In this document: piece after piece, positions 28,379-35,954 of the stretch
Numbering within the stretch: the first letter of the stretch is position 1
How the letters are laid out: the number at the start of each line of letters is the position of its first letter
NCBI GenBank assembly: GCA_049317525.1
Contig: JBMOIC010000012.1
Coordinates: forward strand, 6,685 to 70,684
Reading direction: 5' to 3'
Length of the DNA: 64,000 nucleotides
Source of the DNA: UBA961 sp049317525
GTDB taxonomy: Bacteria > Bacteroidota > Ignavibacteria > Kapaibacteriales > UBA961
Made by a program: the position numbers and the translations under genes
Notes under the pieces: model-generated
Seen by the model: only the letters and a program-made list of their open reading frames with translations
What the model was told of the DNA's origin: nothing
The model's database searches: none

Positions 28379-29386
28379 ATGAAATTTGCAGTATTAACTG
28401 GCGGTGGCGATTGCTCGGGTATGAACGCATTTGTTCGTGCAGTTGTTAGATCTTCATTAAATATTCATCCTGAAACATCTGTAATTGGTGTTCTGGATGG
28501 ATGGAAAGGTCTTATTTATAATAATTATAGAAAACTAGATAAATTAAGTGTAGCTGGTATAACTTCTGCAGGCGGAACGATTTTAGGTACTGTACGAGTA
28601 CCTGAATTAGCAACAGATTCTTCATTATTAGAAACGACAGCTAGAAATTTACATGATAATAGAATAGACTATTTATTTGTTTGTGGTGGCAATGGTAGCA
28701 TAAAAGCCGCAAATGCCATACTTGGTTTATTGCAATCAGATAATATAAAAACTAAGATTTTATGCGCTCCGGGGTCAATAGATAATGATGTGTGTAATGA
28801 ATATGGCTCATCGATTGGTTTTTATAGCGCCCTAGATAAAAGCCTGGAAATGCTTGAATGGATTCGCGACACAGCTTCTTCTCATCGAAGAGTATATTTA
28901 ATAAAATCAATGGGAAGAGCATCTGCTTATCTTGCTTTTTATGCAGGAATAGCTACTGGTGCTGAATATGTTATTACACCCGGAGAAGATGTAGATTTTG
29001 AAAAAATTGCTACAATGGTTGATGAAAGAGATCGAGATACAAGAATAATTGTAGCAGAAGGCTATGAACAAGATTTGCCACAAATCAGAGAAACATTAGA
29101 GACTATTTTTAAAAAAAGAAATATCAGGCATGAAATTAGGACAGTTGATATGAGCTATTTTCAAAGAGGGGGCAATGCTGCTGTTACTGATATATTAAGA
29201 GCAAGTTGGGTTGCTTATCGAATGGTTGTAGATGCTTTCAATAAATGTGATAGTGGTTTTTATACCGCATATTATACAGGCCATATGCCTCATGTTCTTC
29301 CTCTTAATATAGCAGCAGATGATAATCAAACTAATCATCCTAGTATTCCAGAAGCAATCATTGACTTAGCTCTGGCTTTACGATAA
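28379..29386 (+). CDS. pfkA: Phosphofructokinase-family protein with altered catalytic motif
   Basis: Phosphorylates fructose 6-phosphate (glycolysis) if active. The fold markers are GGGDCSGMNAFVR (8-20), APGSIDNDV with the catalytic Asp135, KSMGRASAYLA (M178-G179-R180) and FQRGG (261-265). The usual GGDGS Mg-binding motif instead reads GGNGS (103-107), replacing the Asp with Asn, and PE of the F6P site appears as PGED (201-204). Gly106 and Gly132 are residues of the ATP-dependent rather than the PPi-dependent type. Length 335 is normal. AAGGA lies eight bases before the ATG. It could use a different phosphate donor or have reduced activity. Confidence 0.88.
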   Translation: MKFAVLTGGGDCSGMNAFVRAVVRSSLNIHPETSVIGVLDGWKGLIYNNYRKLDKLSVAGITSAGGTILGTVRVPELATDSSLLETTARNLHDNRIDYLFVCGGNGSIKAANAILGLLQSDNIKTKILCAPGSIDNDVCNEYGSSIGFYSALDKSLEMLEWIRDTASSHRRVYLIKSMGRASAYLAFYAGIATGAEYVITPGEDVDFEKIATMVDERDRDTRIIVAEGYEQDLPQIRETLETIFKKRNIRHEIRTVDMSYFQRGGNAAVTDILRASWVAYRMVVDAFNKCDSGFYTAYYTGHMPHVLPLNIAADDNQTNHPSIPEAIIDLALALR

Positions 29387-29517
29387 AGAACTTTTTTACT
29401 TGGATAAATTTCTATGAACATTGCACTCAACATTCCCTCACAACGTCAAATAACTCTGTAATATATTCTCATTTTATCTGCATTAAGTAGAAATACAATA
29501 CATTTTTTAGTTTTATC

Positions 29518-30903
29518 ATGGAAACACTTAATCTTTTTGTTCAATTTGTAAAAGTTATTGGAATAATAGTTACGATTCATGAACTAGGGCACTTTTTAAC
29601 TGCAAAAGCTTGTGGCATGAGGGCAGAGATTTTTGCTATAGGTATGGGATTTAGACTTTTCGGATGGAATAAAATCAATGGCTTTACTTTTGGAAATTTA
29701 CCAGAAAATTGGGATGGTGGTGCTCATACAGATTATAGACTATGCCTACTTCCAATTGGTGGTTATGTTAAAATATCAGGCATGGTAGATGAAAGCTTTG
29801 ATAATGATCAATTAGTTTCAGAGCCAAAACCATGGGAATTTAGATCAAAAAACCCTTTTCAAAAAGCATTAGTTATTAGTGCTGGTGTGCTATTCAATTT
29901 TATTTTATCATTTGGTATTTATTCCAGCATTGCTTTTTCAGAGGGAAAGAATGAAAGTGCTACTACTACAGTGTCCTATGTTCAATCAGCATCTGTGTGC
30001 TATTCAGCTGGAATCAGAGCTGGAGATAAAATTCTCAGTATAAATAATAAACCTGTCAATAGCTGGGAAGATATTGCATCTGGCTTAACATTAGAGCATT
30101 TGGGCGAAGATAGAATTATTGAAATTCAAACCGCAGAAAATGTAAAAAAGACAATTAAAGCTGATGGAAAATCCTTGGTAGATGCTATTACTCAAAAAAA
30201 AGGCTTAGGAATTGCTCCAGATGGTATAAGAATTGTAACAATGGCAGTTGAATCAATGATGCCAGCAGAAAATATTGGCATTAAAGCTGGCGACACATTA
30301 CTTTCATTAAATGGAAATGCTTTTATTAGTGCAGAAGAATTTGTGACTGTAATTACTAAAAACAAAGAAAAACCTTTAGCAATTTCCTGGAAACATGGAA
30401 ATATTGTTAAACAAGATACAATTAAACCAAAATATGATGGTAGTGTTAATAGATGGCGAATTGGTGTTCAAACTGGACAATTATATGCAGGCCCCAAAAA
30501 ACATTCTGATTACACATTAGCCCAAGCATTAAGTGTTGGGCTAGATCAAACAAATATGAATATTGGCCTATTCTTCAAAACTATTTCAAGTATTTTTCAA
30601 GGAAAAATGTCTTTTAGAGAAAGTATTGGTGGCCCTGTTCAAATAGCTAAAATTGCTGGACAACAAGCAGAAAAAGGCATATCGGATTTTTTACTTCTTG
30701 TTGCTTCTTTATCTGTATCTATAGCTGTTATAAATATTTTGCCTATTCCTGCATTGGATGGTGGGCATCTTGTATTTATTATTATCGAAGGCATTACAAA
30801 GAAAGAAGTTCCTATCAAAGTCAAAATGATAGTGCAGCAAATCGGTGTTGCCCTTTTACTCCTTCTATTTTTGTTTATTACCATAAATGATTTAATCAAA
30901 TAA
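29518..30903 (+). CDS. rseP: RIP metalloprotease RseP
   Basis: Site-2 protease that cleaves anti-sigma factors and signal peptides within the membrane. HELGH is at 21-25 in the first helix. A first PDZ domain starts near 155 (VQSASVCYSAGIRAGDKILSI) and a second near 250 (AENIGIKAGDTLLSL). The third zinc ligand is in ILPIPALDGGHLVF near the C-terminus, followed by a final helix. An insertion between helices 1 and 2 (about 55-75, LPENWDGGAHTDY) and the 461-residue length suit Bacteroidota homologues. It might process the anti-sigma factor at 4247, though this is only inference. Confidence 0.95.
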   Translation: METLNLFVQFVKVIGIIVTIHELGHFLTAKACGMRAEIFAIGMGFRLFGWNKINGFTFGNLPENWDGGAHTDYRLCLLPIGGYVKISGMVDESFDNDQLVSEPKPWEFRSKNPFQKALVISAGVLFNFILSFGIYSSIAFSEGKNESATTTVSYVQSASVCYSAGIRAGDKILSINNKPVNSWEDIASGLTLEHLGEDRIIEIQTAENVKKTIKADGKSLVDAITQKKGLGIAPDGIRIVTMAVESMMPAENIGIKAGDTLLSLNGNAFISAEEFVTVITKNKEKPLAISWKHGNIVKQDTIKPKYDGSVNRWRIGVQTGQLYAGPKKHSDYTLAQALSVGLDQTNMNIGLFFKTISSIFQGKMSFRESIGGPVQIAKIAGQQAEKGISDFLLLVASLSVSIAVINILPIPALDGGHLVFIIIEGITKKEVPIKVKMIVQQIGVALLLLLFLFITINDLIK

Positions 30904-30909
30904 AGATCA

Positions 30910-30945
30910 TAAAAAAGCCGCATCAATGATGCGGCTTTTTTTATT
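30910..30945. terminator. Bidirectional terminator between rseP and the lysine aminotransferase gene
   Basis: AAAAAAGCCGCATC at 30911-30924 pairs with GATGCGGCTTTTTT after a very small loop, with T runs on both strands. Both convergent genes end within 15 bases. Confidence 0.9.
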
Positions 30946-32290
30946 ATAATGAGATAATTGAATCTCTAATTATATTCATACCTGCTTCAAGTTCTTTAAT
31001 CTGCAAGGTTAAAGCTGGCCTAAATCGAACAGATTTTTCTCCGCATGCCAGAATGATTAATCCTCTATCATAACATTGATGAAGGAATTTCTTTCTTATT
31101 TCTGGATCTGGAAAATCAAATGCACTAAATAATCCACGACCTCTACAATTAGAAATAATCATAGGAAACTCTTGTTGTAATTCATGCAATCGAGCTTGCA
31201 AAGCATTTCCAGTATTCTTAACATTTTCTAAGATATTATCTTCTTGAATTATCTCTAAATATCTTGTAGCACGTACCATATCTGTTAGGCTTCCACCCCA
31301 TGTAGAATTAATTCTGCTTGAAACCCTAAATACATTGTCTGGCACTTCATCTACTCGATTAGTTGCTAAAATTCCGCACACTTGCATTTTTTTTCCAAAT
31401 GCTAGAATATCTGGTTTAACTCCTAATTGCTCATGAGCCCACATCGTTCCTGTTAATCCAACACCTGTTTGAACTTCATCAAATATTAATAATGCATCTT
31501 CTTCATTTGCTATGTCGCGTAATTGTTGCAAAAACTCTGGTCGAAAATGATTATCCCCGCCTTCTCCTTGAATAGGCTCAATTATAATTGCAGCGATATC
31601 ATCGGGATTATTAATAAATGCCTGCTTTATTTCTCTAATAGATTTATTTTCTCTTTCAATAAGATCTTCCAAATTCTTCTCAATCGGAAAAACGATAAAA
31701 GGATTAGACACCCTTGGCCAATCAAATTTTGGATATAATGCTGTCTTATTTGGATCTGTATTTGTTAAAGACATTGTATAACCAGATCTACCATGAAATG
31801 CCTGATTAAAATGCAATATCTTATGCCCCTTCTCTATGGTATAACCTTTGCTAAAGTTCTTCTTTACTTTCCAATCAAAGGCTACTTTTAATGCATTTTC
31901 TATTGCAAGTGCACCACCTTCTATATAAAAACTATGTATAAAGTAATCAGGAACGGCTATCGCAAAGAATGTTTTAACAAAAGAGGCCATAGCTTCAGAG
32001 TATAAGTCTGAATTTGATGGTTTATTTACTGATATCTTTCCTAAATATTCAATAAAAGCTGGGTCAGTCATTTTTGGGTGATTTAATCCAATAGGATTTG
32101 ATGCAAAACATGTAAAGAAATCTAAATAGTCTTTGCCTGTGATAGCATCATGTAAATATACTCCATGACTTTTAGAAACATCATATACAATTTCAAAACC
32201 ATCTGCTAACATATAATTACCCAATTCATGCAGAACTGAAGCAGCTTCAACTACATATTTGGGTGAATAATCTTCATTTTTTATATTCAT
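30944..32290 (-). CDS. lat: L-lysine 6-transaminase (class III PLP aminotransferase)
   Basis: Transfers the epsilon amino group of lysine to 2-oxoglutarate, giving 2-aminoadipate semialdehyde. Fold-type I class III features are FTCFASNPIGLNHPK, YIEGGALAIENALKVAFDWK, NQAFHGRSGYTMSLTNTDP, IIIEPIQGEGGDNHF, IFDEVQTGVGLTGTMWAHE and the PLP lysine in DILAFGKKMQVCG. The FGKKMQVCG and ACGEKSVRFRP segments are those of lysine rather than ornithine or acetylornithine transaminases. Its 448 residues are normal. It stands alone; the next catabolic enzyme is not adjacent. Confidence 0.92.
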   Translation of the reverse strand: MNIKNEDYSPKYVVEAASVLHELGNYMLADGFEIVYDVSKSHGVYLHDAITGKDYLDFFTCFASNPIGLNHPKMTDPAFIEYLGKISVNKPSNSDLYSEAMASFVKTFFAIAVPDYFIHSFYIEGGALAIENALKVAFDWKVKKNFSKGYTIEKGHKILHFNQAFHGRSGYTMSLTNTDPNKTALYPKFDWPRVSNPFIVFPIEKNLEDLIERENKSIREIKQAFINNPDDIAAIIIEPIQGEGGDNHFRPEFLQQLRDIANEEDALLIFDEVQTGVGLTGTMWAHEQLGVKPDILAFGKKMQVCGILATNRVDEVPDNVFRVSSRINSTWGGSLTDMVRATRYLEIIQEDNILENVKNTGNALQARLHELQQEFPMIISNCRGRGLFSAFDFPDPEIRKKFLHQCYDRGLIILACGEKSVRFRPALTLQIKELEAGMNIIRDSIISL

Positions 32291-32752
32291 AAGTATTGTC
32301 TTAAATGTGTAAGGTGATAAGGTGATTTATTGTCTTAATAATATCACTCTAAATCAATTATTATTTTATCTACAGATTTGAATTCGGTACGATTATTGAA
32401 TAATAATGTACAGTTCGAACATAATATCATTTTTATTTACATGTAGTAAAGATTTACATGTTTTTGTTCTGATATATAAATTAGAAATGCAATAAGTGCA
32501 CGCCTAAGAGCAAGGTATGATTCGAATGAACTACCTCTTATGGTTCCATGTTGGAGTAGATTTGAGCTGGCGATAAGTGTTTTACTTCTCATATATACAA
32601 ATTACAAAAGTGCTTATCATGGAACAAGTATCTAAGTGAAACAAATGCTATGTAATTGCGCAATCACTTGATAATTAGATTCATTACTAGTATTTTGCAT
32701 TGGATTAATCAATAAGATATAAATGTTTATTATATAATATTTTTATGGAGTC
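32291..32752. other. 462-base intergenic region with possible structured leader RNA
   Basis: Divergent spacer between lat and the membrane protein gene. The left ~190 bases are plain AT-rich DNA. Two successive hairpins follow: TAAGAG (32505-32510) with CTCTTA (32535-32540), extended by GTA/TAC; then GTTCCATG (32543-32550) with CATGGAAC (32618-32625), enclosing a competing GATAAG/CTTATC pair. No T-run follows, so if transcribed this would be part of the 5' leader of the downstream gene. I cannot match it to a known riboswitch. Confidence 0.35.
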
Positions 32753-32758
32753 TTGACC

Positions 32759-34165
32759 ATGTCAGACAATAAAAAAAGTGGCGGTCATCATGATAATAAA
32801 GAAACTAAGATTCATTATTTAATTATGATCGGTCTTTTTGCAGTCATTGCTTTCAGTTTTTATACTTTTGTTATACCTTCAATGGTACGAGGAGCTGTTG
32901 TTTTCCTTTTTAGACCAGACGGAGTTACTCAAACTATTCCTTTGTCTGAATATAATAGTAAAGATGAAAAAACAAAAGAAAAATTAAAGCATATTGCTTT
33001 AGTTAATGTTGATGGAGTCATTTCCGAAGCCGGCCCAGATGCTGGTAAGTTTCAAGAAAATGCAGGGAAACCGATTAAAGGTGTCATAAATACTGAATAT
33101 ATCTTTGATTTATCCAATGCTACAAGGACTGAAGAATTAGATGGGTACTCTAAATTGGAAAGCGAGTGGATCTTAAAAGCTCCTAAACTTGGTGAATTTC
33201 CAATTATTATTGAACCTGCCCTTGGCTTTACAATTTTAGCTTTTGTTGTGGGATTCGCTGGATCTTTATTAATAACTTTAGTTATGCCTCCTTCAATTGG
33301 TTATATGGCCCTTAAAGTTAGACGAGAAATTCATCATACAAAATCTAAAATCAGATTACAAACTGGATTTTCTGATGATATAGTAGAGATTCTTGCCTTA
33401 CCTGATAATCAATTAGCTGATTTGGAAGTTGATGAAAGACGTAAAATTGAGCTTGCATTTAAGAAGATTTGGGATAGAACTACAGAATCAAATGATTCAC
33501 ACGGTAATAATAATGTTCGCTTTAGTAGTGTTTTTGATGATCATACAGATGTAGTTGAATTCAGAAATGAAATGATTTTCTTACGTATGCAAGAATTTTT
33601 CTCAGACTTTGTAGTAAAAGAAATTTTAGATACTATGAGAGCCCAAGAATGGGAAAAGAATAATTTCTCATTTATGAAAGGTTTAAGATTGTATATGTCT
33701 CACCATTTCACAGAACATTATGCAAATAATGTTACCGGCCTTGCATATTTTGGTGCAGCTATCTTGATTATCATTATTGGTATTCGTGGTCTTAAATTTA
33801 TTCCTTCAACACGTCCTTCTTTAATTTTGGGAGCTATCTTCTTGGAAGGAGCTATGCTTGCATTGATGGCTTTCACATTGCTTTATACAGAAGAAGAAGA
33901 ACGTATGGATCGCATGTTAAAGAAAATGGAAGATGCTAATCGTAATCAATTAGATACTCTTGAAGATGTTTCTAAAGATATGCACAAAGTTGCTGTTGCT
34001 TTAGTAGATGGTAATTCAGAGATGATTAAGCAAAAAGTTAGTCAAGCTGTTGGTGAATACCTTTCCGATGAAAAGAATATTCGTGGTGAATTGGCTAAAG
34101 AAATTGGTGATATTGTTTTAAAAGCAATTGGAAGCGGAGTTATGGGACAAGCTAAGTCTAAATAA
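32759..34165 (+). CDS. Multi-pass membrane protein of unknown function with C-terminal helical tail
   Basis: I do not recognise a family. The 468-residue protein has four probable membrane segments: about 22-46 (YLIMIGLFAVIAFSFYTFVI), 150-180 (LGFTILAFVVGFAGSLLITLV), 325-340 (FGAAILIIIIGIRGL) and 350-375. Between the second and third lies a ~140-residue charged region. The last ~95 residues (EEEERMDRMLKKMEDANR onward) are amphipathic, coiled-coil-like helix. The ATG at 32759 has GGAG nine bases upstream and is preferred to a TTG two codons earlier. It is monocistronic between a long leader and a strong terminator, suggesting individual regulation. Confidence 0.8.
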   Translation: MSDNKKSGGHHDNKETKIHYLIMIGLFAVIAFSFYTFVIPSMVRGAVVFLFRPDGVTQTIPLSEYNSKDEKTKEKLKHIALVNVDGVISEAGPDAGKFQENAGKPIKGVINTEYIFDLSNATRTEELDGYSKLESEWILKAPKLGEFPIIIEPALGFTILAFVVGFAGSLLITLVMPPSIGYMALKVRREIHHTKSKIRLQTGFSDDIVEILALPDNQLADLEVDERRKIELAFKKIWDRTTESNDSHGNNNVRFSSVFDDHTDVVEFRNEMIFLRMQEFFSDFVVKEILDTMRAQEWEKNNFSFMKGLRLYMSHHFTEHYANNVTGLAYFGAAILIIIIGIRGLKFIPSTRPSLILGAIFLEGAMLALMAFTLLYTEEEERMDRMLKKMEDANRNQLDTLEDVSKDMHKVAVALVDGNSEMIKQKVSQAVGEYLSDEKNIRGELAKEIGDIVLKAIGSGVMGQAKSK

Positions 34166-34191
34166 TGACAATCTAATTCAAAGTTCATATA

Positions 34192-34228
34192 TAAAAAAAA
34201 GGAGTTCATTTTGAACTCCTTTTTTTTA
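34192..34228. terminator. Bidirectional terminator after the membrane protein gene
   Basis: AGGAGTTCA at 34200-34208 pairs with TGAACTCCT at 34212-34220 across a three-base loop, preceded by eight A and followed by eight T. It serves the convergent PaaD-like gene as well. Confidence 0.88.
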
Positions 34229-34717
34229 TACTGGTTTGAACTGTTCAAATGCTTGCATACATGAATTGCAATAGTGTATTGATCTACATAATGTAGGACC
34301 AAATGGATTTCTCAGATTTGTATCTTTGCTATTGCAATAAGGACAAGCAACATTGTATAATATATCTAAATCTAAAACTGTAGTATATTCAGGTGGTGGG
34401 GCTAAGCCAAACTTCTTTAAAGCTAATTTCCCTTTTTCAGATATTCGATTTGAATTCCAAGGTTCATCATAGTTAACAAGCACAGTTACTTTTTGATCTA
34501 ATATAGACAATGTTTTTTCTATGTCTGATTTCATTACATCAATTGCAGGACATCCAACAAATGTTGGTGTCATGGTAACTACTATCTCATCTGTACACTC
34601 TACTGACGTTATAATACCTAAATCTACTATCGATACAGATGGAATTTCAGGATCTGTAACTGCCTCTAACATTGATAATATCTGGGTTTTATTCATTACA
34701 TCTTTATTTGGATACAT
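34226..34717 (-). CDS. PaaD-like protein (MIP18/DUF59 domain plus zinc ribbon)
   Basis: Resembles PaaD (PaaJ), the accessory subunit of phenylacetyl-CoA epoxidase thought to assist metal or Fe-S assembly. The DUF59 core is VTDPEIPSVSIVDLGIITSV (about 20-39) and TPTFVGCPAIDVMKSDIE (Cys near 57). The C-terminal ribbon has CPYC and a second Cys pair (CNSC), the PaaD-specific extension missing from SufT. The family's usual start fits Met8 (34696) better than Met1. Its 5' end overlaps the preceding gene by 14 bases if Met1 is used. No paaABCE genes are in the window, so it may serve another Fe-S target. Confidence 0.85.
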   Translation of the reverse strand: MYPNKDVMNKTQILSMLEAVTDPEIPSVSIVDLGIITSVECTDEIVVTMTPTFVGCPAIDVMKSDIEKTLSILDQKVTVLVNYDEPWNSNRISEKGKLALKKFGLAPPPEYTTVLDLDILYNVACPYCNSKDTNLRNPFGPTLCRSIHYCNSCMQAFEQFKPV

Positions 34718-35201
34718 GTTGATTTATTGCTTCATTAAGCATTTGTAATTCGGAATTAGTTCCTTTACCTGAAATCTTATATCGAATAATACCTTTATTA
34801 TCAATAAAGACAATTGTAGGTATTCCATCCGGACAATTGTAATATTCAAAGAGTTTACCTTCCCAGTCCATTAATATTGGATTAGAGTATGAATCCTTAA
34901 ATTTACCTTTTATAAATCCTTTTAAGAAACCTGGGACAGAACTTACATCAGCAAAGGCAACAAACTCTATTGTATTTCTATATAAAGGTTCTAAAACTTT
35001 TGTCCAATTCGATGTATAATCACTACCAGTTCTATCTGCAAGAAATAATAGCTGCCTTCTACCCTGAATATTCACTGATTTATGTTCATTACCATATTGA
35101 TCTTCTAACACATAACTAATTGACTTACTTCCAATTGAAGAAGCAATTGTTATAAATGAACTAAGTAGTAATAAAGTTATGACAAGATATTTATTATTCA
35201 T
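34704..35201 (-). CDS. Secreted thioredoxin-fold protein lacking the CxxC motif
   Basis: A 165-residue protein with a signal peptide (about 1-23). The order LLFLADRTGSDYTSNWTKVLEPLY, ILMDWEGKLFEYYNCPDGIPTIVFIDNKG suits a thioredoxin/redoxin fold, with the cis-Pro in DGIPTIVF. Where CxxC should be it reads RTGSDYTSNW, so it cannot act as a classical dithiol enzyme; one Cys remains near 130. It resembles YtfJ-type periplasmic proteins. It lies between transaldolase and the PaaD-like gene, with a possible 14-base overlap. Function unknown. Confidence 0.75.
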   Translation of the reverse strand: MNNKYLVITLLLLSSFITIASSIGSKSISYVLEDQYGNEHKSVNIQGRRQLLFLADRTGSDYTSNWTKVLEPLYRNTIEFVAFADVSSVPGFLKGFIKGKFKDSYSNPILMDWEGKLFEYYNCPDGIPTIVFIDNKGIIRYKISGKGTNSELQMLNEAINQHVSK

Positions 35202-35213
35202 TTAATGTACTTT

Positions 35214-35876
35214 TTATTGTTCTTTTGCAGCTAACATTTTTTTATGATCACTTATAAAGGAAGCTAAGCCAGAATCAGTTAAAGAATGATGTAATATTTG
35301 CGATAGAACTTTATAAGGTACTGTAGCAATATCAGCACCTGCTTTTGCACAATCTAGAATGTGAATAGGATGGCGAATAGAAGCTGCTATAATTTGTGAT
35401 TCTAAACCATGTCTATCCCATATCTCACATGTATCTTTAACTGCTATCATCCCGTCAGTACCTATATCATCTAGTCTACCTACAAACACACTAACATAAC
35501 TTGCACCGGCATTATTAGCAGCTAGTGCTTGCATAGCTGTAAATATTAAAGTCACATTTGTTGGAATTTCTTGTCTAGACAACTCTTTTACTGCTGCGAG
35601 TCCATTAGGAATCATAGGTATTTTAATAGTTGCTTCTGGAAACCAAGAAAGTATTTCTTCAGCCTCTTTAAGCATTCCTGTAGTATCTGTTGAATTTACT
35701 TCTACAGAAACATGTCCACCTATAGTTTTATAAATAGAAACAATAAGTTCTTTAATTGAAAGAGATGGATCTTCTTTAGCTAATAAAGAAGGATTTGTTG
35801 TAATTCCATTTATAAAACCATAACTGTTTATAATTTCGATTTCTTTCATATTTGCGGAATCTAAATATAATTGCAT
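35214..35876 (-). CDS. tal: Transaldolase of the small (fructose-6-phosphate aldolase-like) subfamily
   Basis: Transfers dihydroxyacetone units between sugar phosphates in the non-oxidative pentose phosphate pathway. The sequence from MQLYLDSANMKEI has INGITTNPSLLAKE, the Schiff-base Lys85 in ATIKIPMIPNGL, NVTLIFTAMQALAA and FVGRLDDIGTDG. The 220-residue size is that of subfamily 3 transaldolases and FSA. ATG 35876 is preferred to 35900 because family members begin with this MxLYLDSA strand. The thioredoxin-like gene follows 13 bases later. Confidence 0.93.
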   Translation of the reverse strand: MQLYLDSANMKEIEIINSYGFINGITTNPSLLAKEDPSLSIKELIVSIYKTIGGHVSVEVNSTDTTGMLKEAEEILSWFPEATIKIPMIPNGLAAVKELSRQEIPTNVTLIFTAMQALAANNAGASYVSVFVGRLDDIGTDGMIAVKDTCEIWDRHGLESQIIAASIRHPIHILDCAKAGADIATVPYKVLSQILHHSLTDSGLASFISDHKKMLAAKEQ

Positions 35877-35899
35877 TGTGTGCTCTAAATAATAATCCA

Positions 35900-35934
35900 A
35901 AAAAAAGACCCCTCAAATAACTCTGAGGGGCCTA
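35900..35934 (-). terminator. Terminator of the giant GEVED/T9SS gene
   Basis: On the minus strand CCCCTCA and TGAGGGG (35909-35915 and 35924-35930) form a GC-rich stem followed by a run of eight T. It sits 20 bases after the stop at 35955, so the transaldolase operon must start from its own promoter nearby. Confidence 0.8.
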
Positions 35935-35954
35935 ATATTTAATAGTGATATATA

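Noticed and set aside
32505..32545. Possible tRNA or tmRNA fragment
   Set aside because: The TTCGAAT resembles a T loop, but no acceptor, D or anticodon arms can be placed around it.
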